Positions 8,063-16,656 of a stretch of DNA of 64,000 bases are shown here, one piece after another. This DNA comes from UBA4971 sp900019985 (GTDB lineage Bacteria; Bacillota; SHA-98; UBA4971): contig JBMNFG010000011.1 in the NCBI GenBank assembly GCA_050949175.1, forward strand, positions 248,001 through 312,000. Direction: 5' to 3'. The position numbers were made by a program, and so were the translations under genes. The notes beneath the pieces are model-generated. The model saw only the letters and a list, made by a program, of their open reading frames with translations, ran no database searches and was not told where the DNA came from. Positions within the stretch are counted from its first letter, which is position 1; each line of letters opens with the position of its first letter.

Positions 8063-8602
8063 GTGAAACTAAATACGAAACAGATTGTTATCTCCGGTTT
8101 GTTGGTAGCTCTGGCGCTCGTCCTCGGAGTTACAGGGCTCGGATTCGTTCCGGTGCCTACCCCGGCAGGTGCCGCAACCCTCATGCATCTTCCAGTGGAA
8201 CTCGCAGGAATATTACAAGGGCCTGTTGTCGGATCATTCGTTGGGCTGATCTTCGGCCTCTTCACTCTCAGATTCTTGCCGGATCCACGTGTCGTCATAC
8301 CTGCACGTCTCCTTATCGGAATAGTATCATACCTGGTATACGCAGGATGCGGTAAGAAGTCTTGGAGCATCCCCCTTGCCGCAATCGCGGGAAGCTTAAC
8401 AAACACCGTGGGAACTCTTGGCCTGGCAGTTGTCTTTGGATATATCCCCTTCTCCGGTCCTGAAGGGGCCATCGGTATAGCGCTGCTCCAAGGGGTGCCG
8501 GAAGCGATCCTCGCTGCAGTTGTAATCACACCTGTAGCTATCGCAGTAAAGAGGCTGGAAGCAAATAGACCTCTGGCTTATCCCATCTACAAAGGCAAAT
8601 AA
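8063..8602 (+). CDS. ECF transporter S component
   Basis: 179 residues from a GTG at 8063 with GGAGG 9 bp upstream. Five to six hydrophobic segments fill the protein, with the N-terminal LNTKQIVISGLLVALALVLG, a typical start of ECF substrate-binding (S) components of the PF12822 type (vitamin or cofactor uptake). S components bind a vitamin-like substrate in the membrane and work with a shared EcfA/A'/T energising module, which is not in this window. The substrate cannot be told from sequence; members with this layout include pantothenate-type and other vitamin carriers. The gene is followed 67 bp later by an EamA exporter that may be cotranscribed. Confidence 0.72.
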   Translation: MKLNTKQIVISGLLVALALVLGVTGLGFVPVPTPAGAATLMHLPVELAGILQGPVVGSFVGLIFGLFTLRFLPDPRVVIPARLLIGIVSYLVYAGCGKKSWSIPLAAIAGSLTNTVGTLGLAVVFGYIPFSGPEGAIGIALLQGVPEAILAAVVITPVAIAVKRLEANRPLAYPIYKGK

Positions 8603-8669
8603 ACTGCAGTTGAGACTAAGCTTCAGCAACAGATCAGGAATGCAAATAGCCCCAAGGAGTGGAACACGA

Positions 8670-9620
8670 ATGCCAACTGCAAAAAAGGCTAACCCTGCCG
8701 CACCTGGGATTCGACAGAATCCTCGCCTCGGATACGTGCTGGCTTTGGCAGCTGCCGTAATCTGGGGTACTCTCGGCATTTTCGCAAAACTCATATATGC
8801 CTACGGAATCGACCCTATAGTCGTGGTATCACTACGGTCTTCCCTGGCTTTCATAGCCTTACTTATATCCTTTGTTATCCTAAACCCCTCTCAACTCCGT
8901 ATCGATATAAAAGATATCCCTTTCTTTTTGGCATTCGGTTTTATCGGGGTTACCCTTAATCACTTGTCATACTTCGAAGCATTAAAGCGCATATCAGCAA
9001 CGACTGCAGTGATTATCCTTTACACAGCCCCTGCCTTTGTGGCTTTGGGAGCTTGCATGTTTTTTAGGGAACGCCTGACAAAGACGCAAATGATTGCCCT
9101 TATTATTGCTTTTGCCGGATGCTTCCTCGTTGCCGGTGGCTATGATAGGGAGCTTATCTCTTTGAATCCAGCAGGCATTCTTTTAGCGCTCTTAGCCGCC
9201 ATTACTTATGCTTCCTACACATTACTCAGCAAATATGCTCTTTCGAAATACTCTTCATGGACAACGGTGCTTTACTCATTTGGGTTCGGCGGCTTCTTTT
9301 TGGTATGTTTTGCAGGCAAGAATCTCGCACAGGTCCTGGAGTTTTCTCCGACAGTATGGTTGTTAGTGCTTTGCATCGTATTCGGCCCGACGGTCGCTTC
9401 GTATGTTATGTACGTACTGGCTCTTCACCACATAAAGGCGGCTGACGCCGGGATCACCTGCATGGCCGAACCTGCTGCTGCCACCTTGCTTGCATTTCTG
9501 ATTCTCGGCGAGACGCTGGCAGGCTGGCAGTTGGTAGGAGCTGCCCTTGTCCTCGCCGGAATATTTCTTATCCAGACGAAAAAGCCTGAAGACGAACCCT
9601 CCTGTAAAGAGGTCGCCTAG
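8670..9620 (+). CDS. EamA/DMT-superfamily transporter
   Basis: 316 residues from the ATG at 8670, preceded by AAGGAGTGG. Ten hydrophobic helices are arranged as two EamA repeats of about 140 residues. The opening YVLALAAAVIWGTLGIFAK and the second-repeat AAITYASYTLLSK, ending LGETLAGWQLVGAALVLAG, are classic for drug/metabolite transporters. Members export amino acids, nucleosides or other small metabolites, and the substrate here is unknown. Downstream is a hairpin (9681-9704, GGCTCCGAGG/CCTCGGAACC) shared with the convergent hcp gene, without a clear T-run on either side. Confidence 0.85.
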   Translation: MPTAKKANPAAPGIRQNPRLGYVLALAAAVIWGTLGIFAKLIYAYGIDPIVVVSLRSSLAFIALLISFVILNPSQLRIDIKDIPFFLAFGFIGVTLNHLSYFEALKRISATTAVIILYTAPAFVALGACMFFRERLTKTQMIALIIAFAGCFLVAGGYDRELISLNPAGILLALLAAITYASYTLLSKYALSKYSSWTTVLYSFGFGGFFLVCFAGKNLAQVLEFSPTVWLLVLCIVFGPTVASYVMYVLALHHIKAADAGITCMAEPAAATLLAFLILGETLAGWQLVGAALVLAGIFLIQTKKPEDEPSCKEVA

Positions 9621-9763
9621 CGGGATCCGGCATCGCACTTCATTCAAAGGCACAAGGAGATTTTGCATAGAAATCAGCATGGCTCCGAGGCTGTCCTCGG
9701 AACCATTAATGTCCCGGCTATGAGCATTTCTAAGTCTTCTGTATCCCGGTCTCGTGGATTCTC

Positions 9764-11416
9764 TTAAGCCCCCAGTATCGCTTTGAGATCTTCCTCCGGT
9801 GTGCTGATAGGCATAATACCGAACTTCTCCACAAGAACCTCAAGTACGTTGGGCGTAACGAACGCGGGCAAAGTAGGCCCGAGTCGGATATTCTTAATAC
9901 CCAAGTACAGCAGAGATAGGAGTATAGCTACAGCTTTCTGCTCATACCAGGACAGAATCAGTGAAAGAGGCAGACTGTTTACGTCAGTTCCCAGCTTCTC
10001 CGCAAGAGAAACGGCCAACTGCACTGCTGAGAAAGCGTCGTTGCACTGACCGACGTCGAGCAGCCTCGGAATGCCGTCGATTTCACCGAATTCAAGGTCA
10101 TTGAATCTGTATTTTCCGCAAGCGAGCGTTAGGATAATGCAATCCTCAGGAACTGCCTTGGCAAGCTCTGTGTAGTAATTACGTCCGGGTTTTGCGCCAT
10201 CGCAACCTCCAATCAAGAATACATGGCGGAGCTTGCCTTCCTTTACAAGGTCGACGACCTTATCTTGAGCTCCGAGAAGCGATGCCCGGCCAAACCCTAC
10301 GATCATCGTTTTCTCAGGCTCATCTTCAGCAAATCCCTCTGCTGCCAGAGCAGCTTCAATCACAGGAGTAAAGTCTTTGTCTTTGATGTGACGAACACCG
10401 GGCCATGCTACGAGCCCTGTTGTGAAAATCCTGTCCTTGTAGGAGTCCTTCGGTCTTTGGATGCAGTTTGTAGTCATCAGGATTGCACCTGGGAATTTCT
10501 CAAATTCCGTGCTCTGGTTCTGCCATGCGCTACCGTAGTTGCCTACAAGATGCTTATACTTCTTAAGTTGCGGATAACCATGGGCAGGAAGCATCTCTCC
10601 ATGAGTGTATATATTAATCCCTTTGCCTTCTGTCTGTTTAAGCAGCTCTTCCAGATCCTTGAGGTCATGTCCTGATACGAGTATAGCCTTGCCTGCAACA
10701 GGAGTAGTTCTGACAGCAGTAGGTACGGGGTCTCCGTAAGCTTCTGTGTTTGCCTTATCCAGTAGCGCCATACTACGTACATTAAGTTCACCTACGCGAA
10801 GAGCAGTGCCCAGCAAGTCGTCTAATGACGGGTCGCTTGCCGTAAGGAAGTCCAATACTTCGTGGAAGTCGCCGTACACTTTTTCATCTTGCACTCCCAG
10901 TATTTGCGCATGGTCCACATAAGCTGCGGCACCTTTCAGGCCGAACAGGATAAGATCACGTAGAGCGGCTCTATCCTCCCCCAGAGTCTCAACGCCACTG
11001 CGCCACTCCTCGGAGATTCTTGCTCCTTCCTCAATAAGCTTGGACAGATCCTCGTCGCCTTGCCACTCAGCAGGGCCTTTTAGGGACTCAGGAGTTTTGC
11101 CTTGAGCCATACATGCGTCTTCATAGAGTTTTTTAGCCTTATCCTTTAGGGCCACACCTTTCTGGATAAGTTCAGCAACTCGCTCAGGGTCGAAGTTAAC
11201 ATTTGTGATAGTGGTAAAAAGAGCTTTAATTACAAACTCATCAATCTCTTGATCCCTCACACTCAGACTCCGGGCCCTCGTTGCATACATTGATATACCT
11301 TTCATGACATAGATTAGAAGGTCCTGAAGTACTGCAGTGCTTTCATCCTTACCGCAAACACCTACAACTGTACACCCTGTTCCTTTTGCTCGTTGTTCGC
11401 ATTGATAGCAAAACAT
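9764..11416 (-). CDS. hcp: hybrid cluster protein (hydroxylamine reductase)
   Basis: 550 residues from the ATG at 11416, which gives the canonical N-terminus MFCYQCEQ; a G-rich box lies just upstream, and the longer open frame adds 19 unlikely residues. Cysteines at 3, 6, 15 and 21 form the N-terminal [4Fe-4S]-type site. Hybrid-cluster landmarks include the segment around THGEMLPAHGYP, the GGCDGAKPGRNYY region and LACGKYRFN. Hcp reduces hydroxylamine in vitro and NO in vivo, and contributes to S-nitrosylation chemistry. The Rrf2-type regulator encoded just upstream on the same strand suggests control by nitrosative or redox signals. This is a common arrangement in anaerobes. Confidence 0.96.
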   Translation of the reverse strand: MFCYQCEQRAKGTGCTVVGVCGKDESTAVLQDLLIYVMKGISMYATRARSLSVRDQEIDEFVIKALFTTITNVNFDPERVAELIQKGVALKDKAKKLYEDACMAQGKTPESLKGPAEWQGDEDLSKLIEEGARISEEWRSGVETLGEDRAALRDLILFGLKGAAAYVDHAQILGVQDEKVYGDFHEVLDFLTASDPSLDDLLGTALRVGELNVRSMALLDKANTEAYGDPVPTAVRTTPVAGKAILVSGHDLKDLEELLKQTEGKGINIYTHGEMLPAHGYPQLKKYKHLVGNYGSAWQNQSTEFEKFPGAILMTTNCIQRPKDSYKDRIFTTGLVAWPGVRHIKDKDFTPVIEAALAAEGFAEDEPEKTMIVGFGRASLLGAQDKVVDLVKEGKLRHVFLIGGCDGAKPGRNYYTELAKAVPEDCIILTLACGKYRFNDLEFGEIDGIPRLLDVGQCNDAFSAVQLAVSLAEKLGTDVNSLPLSLILSWYEQKAVAILLSLLYLGIKNIRLGPTLPAFVTPNVLEVLVEKFGIMPISTPEEDLKAILGA

Positions 11417-11532
11417 CTTTCCGCCCCCCCTCGTTCGGATTGGTCTTATAGAAGCCGCATATATAAGCAGCAAGAGTCGAGGTAGTCTACTAATAATAAT
11501 AGATCTCTCGTCTGGGACCTGGTCCTAGGCAG

Positions 11533-12003
11533 TCAGCCAAAACTCGCAGTATTGCCCTTAGCGCTGAAACGGTTTTTCTGAAGAAACACTGTCTCTAAAC
11601 GTTCCTTGTTGTCCAATAGATCAGCTAAAGTAGTCTTTTCTGCAATACCATCTATACTCGCTTGTACCTTGAGCCAAAGCTCGTTAAGAGGACATATTTG
11701 TTTGCGGTCGCAATGATAGTGTGTGGAAACGCATGGTTTGACAATGACAGGCTCGCCGGCGACTTGGGCAACATCGAGAACTGTGATTTCGATAGGATCC
11801 GCCACGAGTCTGACTCCGCCTTTGCACCCTCTGGCAGAGTCAACCCACCCTTTGTTTGTTAGGAGGGCCATTAGCTGCGGCATATACTTCGGCGGTATCC
11901 CTTGCCTCTCAGCTACATCCCTTGATACTATATAGTCGTCAGTCTTGTTTACTGCTAAGTCCATGAGAATCAAGAGAAGGTACTCTAACTTATTCGTGAC
12001 CAT
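11533..12003 (-). CDS. Rrf2 family transcriptional regulator (Fe-S sensing type)
   Basis: 156 residues. The N-terminal winged helix has the family words RDVAERQGIPPKYMPQL and then GCKGGVRL, the Rrf2 wing. Three cysteines at 91, 98 and 104 (PCVSTHYHCDRKQICPL) match the cluster-binding pattern of Rrf2 regulators such as NsrR and IscR. In NsrR/IscR-type proteins a cluster at this place senses NO or iron-sulfur status. It lies 116 bp upstream of hcp on the same strand, so it probably regulates hcp and may be cotranscribed. The ATG at 12003 lacks a strong Shine-Dalgarno. No operator could be assigned with confidence. Confidence 0.88.
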   Translation of the reverse strand: MVTNKLEYLLLILMDLAVNKTDDYIVSRDVAERQGIPPKYMPQLMALLTNKGWVDSARGCKGGVRLVADPIEITVLDVAQVAGEPVIVKPCVSTHYHCDRKQICPLNELWLKVQASIDGIAEKTTLADLLDNKERLETVFLQKNRFSAKGNTASFG

Positions 12004-12203
12004 TGCATTGACTCCTCATATATTACTAACGGCCCTAGTTATATTTAACTATAGCCTGTCACTTTTGTCAACACTATTAGACAAAAAATTCTACAGAATT
12101 TTTCTCGTTTAAATTATACCCAGCTACAACTGTGTTTCAGTTGATGTCGCCCCAACCTTGATCCGAGTCAGACTCGCATATCAGGCAAAAATGCCACCAT
12201 AGT

Positions 12204-12548
12204 AATCCGAGACTAAACCTGCAGACGGCAGGTACTGGCTGTCGCAGAGCATTAAGGACGCACTGACATAAGGTGCATTGACGAACCAGGCCGGCAGATG
12301 ACACGTACGGAAGATCGTAGAATATTGAGAACGTACTGAGAGCGCATTGGCAACAAGTGCATTGACGAACCAAGCCGACATACGACAGGTGCACACGATC
12401 GCATAGTATTAAGGACGTACTGACTGAAGGCGCACTGACGAACCAGCCGACAGATGACAGTTGCGCACAATCGTAGGATTTTGAAAGCGCTTCGCCAATA
12501 AGGCGCCTTGACAAACCAAGCCGGCAAATCCACAGAAAAAGCATCCCG
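12204..12548. repeat. 67-84 bp degenerate tandem array downstream of sfsA
   Basis: Five units marked by a core ACGAACCAGGCCGGCAGATG-like word starting at 12214, 12281, 12365, 12438 and 12511 (periods 67, 84, 73, 73). A second repeated block is AGG(A/C)CGT/CACTGA..G.GCATTG. The array begins 8 bp past the sfsA stop (minus strand) and thins toward 12200. Open frames running through it on the minus strand have no ribosome site and just follow the repeat. From 12004 to about 12200 nothing is recognised. Confidence 0.82.
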
Positions 12549-13442
12549 CTAGAGAATAACAGGCACCTGCCAACCCAGGGTAATCGCTTCTCTTGAAACA
12601 CAGCAGGTATACGCCAAAATATCCACCCCGGATGCGGAAGCTTCACGAAGAGCCTCACCGAACTTCGGATCCATGGCATCATGGGGTGAGAAGCTTTCTG
12701 CATCTTCTCGCTGGATCACGAAAATCACGGACGCGTTGAAGCCTTTGGATACTGCATCCTCAAGTTCTCTCATATGACGGGCTCCGCGAAGGGTAGGCGC
12801 ATCAGGAAACAGTGCCCTTTTATCACTGACCAAGGTCACGGATTTTACCTCAACCAGGCAGTCAGGAGCACCTACCGCGCTGTCTTCGACTCTTGGCTCG
12901 GAATCGTCTGATGGACACGCGTTTACTGACAGACGAAAATCCAGCCTGCTGTCACCGAATGTCGCCTCACTCCTTATACAGTTGTACATACTAAACTCCG
13001 GGAAAAATCCTTTTACTAAACCGTCATGGACTAATGCATTGGGAACCCTTGAATCAATGGAAACCAATGTCCCTTCATAGTCCACCAAAACCAGAGTATA
13101 GGCTGTCTTCCTTTCGTGCTTGGCACTCCTCTTCCTCGTGTTCCCTCTTCCCTTCCCGCGTCTGGGCTCTCCGTCTTGCGCAGGTAACAAATAGACTTTG
13201 GCTCCAGGCACCAAAAGCTCCTTAAGCCTTCCTGGATCCGCCACATGGGCCTGAACCTGCCTTCTTTGTGCGATACCTGCTCTAGCACCGTCTACCCGGC
13301 AGGACTCATGCAGTCCATCTTCAGGAGAAATCTCCACTAGCGCCAGAAAGCGGTTGGGCCTCTCCAAAAAAGTCGCTTCGATAAGCGACTGATTTCTGAC
13401 AAAGATGGGGTTGTTATCTTGCTTTGAAACCGCGTCCTTCAT
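12549..13442 (-). CDS. sfsA: SfsA family protein (DNA/RNA nuclease-like sugar fermentation stimulation protein)
   Basis: About 297 residues. SfsA landmarks appear in order: FLERPNRFLALVEI near the N-terminus, HVADPGRLKELLVPG, RLDF, a nuclease-like LVEVKSVTL, FPDAPTLRGARHMREL, and DPKFGEALREASASGVDILAY. The Asp and Glu-x-Lys residues match the PD-(D/E)XK-like core proposed for the family. Two insertions, one of about 25 residues rich in Arg/Lys/Gly after the PGRL motif and one around residues 175-195, make it longer than the usual 230. SfsA was first described as a maltose-metabolism stimulator and nonspecific DNA binder in E. coli; its cellular role is unsettled. Start choice: ATG at 13442 with GGAG 13 bp upstream; a TTG at 13454 is less likely. 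Confidence 0.86.
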   Translation of the reverse strand: MKDAVSKQDNNPIFVRNQSLIEATFLERPNRFLALVEISPEDGLHESCRVDGARAGIAQRRQVQAHVADPGRLKELLVPGAKVYLLPAQDGEPRRGKGRGNTRKRSAKHERKTAYTLVLVDYEGTLVSIDSRVPNALVHDGLVKGFFPEFSMYNCIRSEATFGDSRLDFRLSVNACPSDDSEPRVEDSAVGAPDCLVEVKSVTLVSDKRALFPDAPTLRGARHMRELEDAVSKGFNASVIFVIQREDAESFSPHDAMDPKFGEALREASASGVDILAYTCCVSREAITLGWQVPVIL

Positions 13443-14083
13443 ATGAGCTATCAATCTCCTTCAAGTCCTATATAGTCAGTTACCGCCCATCCTCCGACGA
13501 TTGCAGCCGAGACATTCGTATCAAGAATCTCCGGACTGCTTAGTCACGGATTGCTTGCGCCGCACCTGAAACTCCGGAGGTCCATGCGCGAACACTAGCA
13601 TCTGTCAGCTCTTCTCAAACAGCGCACAGACCGATATCATCCATTGTATAGGTTTTTGCGTTATGGTAGATGACTTGATTACTCATACTAAGATGTTCTC
13701 TTGCATAATCCGTTTTTCCTCTGGCTCAGCGCCTCTTTCCTGCTGAATACTATCGCTCATTGGCATGGTTGCCTGTTAACGTGCGATCACCATGTCATCT
13801 GCTTTACAGCAATCGCCTGCAAAACCGGCCCTGGAAAAAGACTGCAGGAAAACAAACTCTGTTGAGTAACGGAGATAAAAAGTCCGGCCTAACATCATCA
13901 ACTACGGAAACCTCATTTAAACCGCAATGTTAAAGACATGCGAAAACGGACATCTATTGAAAAATCTGAAACAGGATAAGGGAAACTGGAGATCTTTTGT
14001 AGAATCGATAGAATGTAATAAGACACGTCGCAAGGGTGAGATATCCACGGGGGAACCTGTGTAATGTCTGTGGGGTGGATTCC
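13443..14083. other. Intergenic region with no recognised gene
   Basis: About 640 bp between the divergent sfsA and bceR-like genes. It must hold promoters for both, but I could not pick convincing -35/-10 pairs. No repeat array, hairpin with T-run or small gene with a ribosome site was recognised. Confidence 0.5.
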
Positions 14084-14755
14084 GTGTACAAGATCATGAT
14101 AATTGAAGATGATATCACCATTGCCAAGACTATCAAGGAACACCTGTCTAAATGGGATTATGATGCTATCTATGTCACCGATTTCAGAGACATAATCCGC
14201 CAATTCATTCAATTCCAACCGCACCTCGTCCTCATTGATGTGATCCTTCCCTTTTTTGACGGATTCCACTGGTGCAATGAAATACGCAAGATATCGAAAG
14301 TACCGGTGGTGTTTATCTCATCTGCCGGCGATAATATGAACATTGTGATGGCTATGAATATGGGCGGCGATGATTTTATCGCGAAACCCTTTGACCTGCA
14401 CGTTCTTGCTGCAAAGGTGAAGGCTCTCCTGCGCCGGACATACTCTTTTCTCGGCCAGGTAAACATTATTGAACGTAACGGAGCCATCTTAAATATCAGT
14501 GATGCGACTCTAACCTACCAAGACCGAAAGATTGACCTGACAAAGAATGACTTCAGAATCCTGCAGTTGCTGATGGAGAATGCAGGCAATGTGGTCTCCA
14601 GAGAAGAAATAATGCAGCGTCTCTGGGAGAGTGATGATTTCGTCGATGACAATACCCTGACAGTCAATATAACCCGCCTGCGAAGAAAGCTTGCAGAAGT
14701 CGGGCTGAAGGACTTTATCAAGACCAAGAAAGGCATTGGGTATCTGGTGGAATGA
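14084..14755 (+). CDS. BceR-like OmpR-family response regulator
   Basis: 223 residues from a GTG at 14084 behind a GGGGTGG box. The receiver domain has the acidic pair in MIIEDD, phospho-acceptor Asp in LVLIDVILP and the conserved Lys in FIAKPF. The segment FFDGFHWCNEIRKISKVP is characteristic of the BceR branch, which has WC in this position. The C-terminal winged helix has LTKNDFRILQLL and VNITRLRRKL. BceR-type regulators respond to flux through a BceAB transporter and activate its genes. Followed directly by its kinase and then, beyond a terminator, the transporter pair. Confidence 0.9.
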   Translation: MYKIMIIEDDITIAKTIKEHLSKWDYDAIYVTDFRDIIRQFIQFQPHLVLIDVILPFFDGFHWCNEIRKISKVPVVFISSAGDNMNIVMAMNMGGDDFIAKPFDLHVLAAKVKALLRRTYSFLGQVNIIERNGAILNISDATLTYQDRKIDLTKNDFRILQLLMENAGNVVSREEIMQRLWESDDFVDDNTLTVNITRLRRKLAEVGLKDFIKTKKGIGYLVE

Positions 14756-14768
14756 CCGGTGGAATGAT

Positions 14769-15773
14769 ATGGCATTCTCATCTATCCTCCGTGCATACTT
14801 AAAAGGAAGAATAGCGTCTGTTCTAGCCGGTTTAGCATCCCTCTGTATTCTTGCAGCGGTTTTCTCACTCTACGCCCTGCCATGGGAACCGTTAGGCTAC
14901 GGCTTTCTTCTGACCGGCGTCTTTGTGCTCTCCATCGGAATCATCGACTTCATAAAGTTCTACAACAAACACACCGTATTGAACAGATTAAGGAACAGCG
15001 CCATTCTGTCTGACTACGCATTTCCCGCTGCCCAAAACCTCATTGAACAGGATTATCAGGAACTAGTAAAGGCTGTTGATGATGCTCGTAGAAAGATCAT
15101 AGATGAAAAGGAAAAAGACTTCGTGGCTATGGTGGATTACTACACCACGTGGGCGCACCAGATCAAGACACCCATTGCCGCCATGCGGCTGCTGCTGCAG
15201 TCAGAGCAGTCTGAAACAAACAGCGAGCTTTTGGAGCAACTCTTTAAGATCGAACAGTACGTAGAGATGGCCCTGCAGTACCTGCGTTTGGAGAATATCA
15301 GTTCTGATCTGGTATTAAAAGAGCACTCACTTGACACGATTGTAAAACAAGCCGTGCGAAAATACTCAAACTCTTTTATCCGCAAGAAAATCAAGCTGAA
15401 TTATGCTGAGTTGAATCACAATGTCTTGACTGATGAAAAATGGCTGGTCTTCGTTATAGAACAGATACTGTCTAATGCCCTTAAATACACTGATTCCGGC
15501 GAAATCTCAATCTATATGGATGATGAAATGCCTGACACATTGGTAATAGAGGACACAGGAATCGGTATAGCCGAAGAGGACCTCCCGAGGGTCTTTGAAA
15601 GAGGTTTCACGGGATATACCGGCCGCATAGACAAGAAAGCCACCGGGATAGGGCTGTTCCTCTGCAAGCAGATTTTAGACAGACTCTCCCATACCATTAC
15701 CATTGAGTCGCAAGTAGGCGAAGGCACTAAAGTCAAGATCGGGCTGGATGTTATCGATATCGACAAAGAATAA
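14769..15773 (+). CDS. BceS-like intramembrane-sensing histidine kinase
   Basis: 334 residues from ATG 14769 (GGTGG upstream). Two closely spaced transmembrane helices (about residues 18-38 and 44-62) with almost no extracellular loop mark an intramembrane-sensing kinase. The phospho-acceptor His is in WAHQIKTPIAAMRLLLQ; the ATPase domain shows the N box (EQILSNALKY), G1 (VIEDTGIGI) and the G2 region with TGIGLFLCKQI. In characterised Bce systems the kinase has no sensory domain of its own and reads the activity of the partner BceAB transporter. The frame starts 13 bp after the regulator stop, consistent with one mRNA. Confidence 0.9.
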   Translation: MAFSSILRAYLKGRIASVLAGLASLCILAAVFSLYALPWEPLGYGFLLTGVFVLSIGIIDFIKFYNKHTVLNRLRNSAILSDYAFPAAQNLIEQDYQELVKAVDDARRKIIDEKEKDFVAMVDYYTTWAHQIKTPIAAMRLLLQSEQSETNSELLEQLFKIEQYVEMALQYLRLENISSDLVLKEHSLDTIVKQAVRKYSNSFIRKKIKLNYAELNHNVLTDEKWLVFVIEQILSNALKYTDSGEISIYMDDEMPDTLVIEDTGIGIAEEDLPRVFERGFTGYTGRIDKKATGIGLFLCKQILDRLSHTITIESQVGEGTKVKIGLDVIDIDKE

Positions 15774-15780
15774 CCTAAAC

Positions 15781-15796
15781 CTTACTGAAATGTAAG
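15781..15796. promoter_or_regulatory. Candidate BceR-type operator upstream of the bceAB-like genes
   Basis: CTTACTGAAATGTAAG is an inverted repeat (CTTAC, 6 bp, GTAAG). It fits the BceR-like consensus described for Firmicutes (TNACA, 4 bp, TGTAA) with one mismatch. It lies 93 bp before the ATPase start and just after the kinase stop, where regulated bceAB promoters normally sit. A second half-site AATGTAAG occurs at 15809-15816. Promoter boxes are not clear because the terminator hairpin overlaps the region. Confidence 0.5.
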
Positions 15797-15801
15797 ATTA
15801 G

Positions 15802-15850
15802 AAGGGAAAATGTAAGCCAGATCAATGGCGAAGCATTTTCCCTTTTTGTT
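15802..15850 (+). terminator. Rho-independent terminator after the bceRS-like pair
   Basis: Arms AAGGGAAAATG and CATTTTCCCTT close a stem with an inner GCCA/TGGC extension, followed by TTTTTGTT. It separates the regulator/kinase transcript from the transporter genes. Confidence 0.8.
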
Positions 15851-15888
15851 AGCATAGACACAGTGAAAGAGCATAGGGAGGAAGTAAA

Positions 15889-16656
15889 GTGCCGCTTTTG
15901 AAGGTCATCGATTTAAAGAAGGTTTATACAACAAGGTTCGGCGGGCATCCGGTCCAGGCATTGGCCAATGTATCGTTCACTGTTGAGCAAGGTGAATTCG
16001 TTGCTGTTATGGGAGAATCCGGAGCAGGCAAAACCACCTTGCTTAACATCATTGCAGGCTTTGACAAGCCCACAAGCGGTGACGTATTGCTTAACGGAAA
16101 AAGCATCGTCTCCATTGATGAAAAAGAGATGTCAGCTTTCAGACGGGATAATCTCGGCTTCGTCTTTCAAGACTTCAATTTGCTGGACACTTTTTCGATA
16201 AAGGACAACATCTTGTTACCCCTCGTTTTGGCGGGGCAGTCCTATCGTGAAATGAATGAAAGGCTAATGCCCATTGCGAAAAAGCTTCGCATTACGGATA
16301 TCTTGGAAAAATTCCCCTATGAAGTCTCAGGCGGCCAAAAGCAAAGGACGGCCATCGCCCGTGCCTTGATTACAAAACCGAAGCTTGTTCTGGCTGATGA
16401 GCCCACCGGCGCCCTTGATTCCCATGCTTCAAGCGACTTGTTAAGGCTGTTCAACCAAATAAATGCTGAAGGGCAGACCATTCTCATGGTGACACACAGC
16501 GTGAGAAATGCGTGCCATGCCCAAAGGGTTCTCTTCATTAAAGACGGAGAGGTGTTTCATCAGCTTTACAAAGCGTCTTTGTCCAATGAAGAGATGTATC
16601 AGAAGATTTCTGACACGCTCACCCTTATCGCAACAGGCGGTGTAAGAAATGAGTAG
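15889..16656 (+). CDS. BceA-like ABC transporter ATPase
   Basis: 255 residues from a GTG with AGGGAGGAAG just upstream. Walker A is GESGAGKTT, Q-loop VFQDFNLLD, signature VSGGQKQR, Walker B LVLADEPTGALD and H-loop VTHS, all intact. The arrangement and next-door 658-residue permease identify the peptide-7-exporter/BceA family. This energises removal of cell-wall-active peptide antibiotics (for example bacitracin or nisin-type) from their lipid targets. Overlaps the permease start by 8 bp. Confidence 0.93.
   Translation: MPLLKVIDLKKVYTTRFGGHPVQALANVSFTVEQGEFVAVMGESGAGKTTLLNIIAGFDKPTSGDVLLNGKSIVSIDEKEMSAFRRDNLGFVFQDFNLLDTFSIKDNILLPLVLAGQSYREMNERLMPIAKKLRITDILEKFPYEVSGGQKQRTAIARALITKPKLVLADEPTGALDSHASSDLLRLFNQINAEGQTILMVTHSVRNACHAQRVLFIKDGEVFHQLYKASLSNEEMYQKISDTLTLIATGGVRNE

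Noticed and set aside
12137..12703. Minus-strand frame across the 67-84 bp array
   Set aside because: Follows the repeat and overlaps the sfsA C-terminus; no ribosome site and Cys/Ser-rich translation without any known family.
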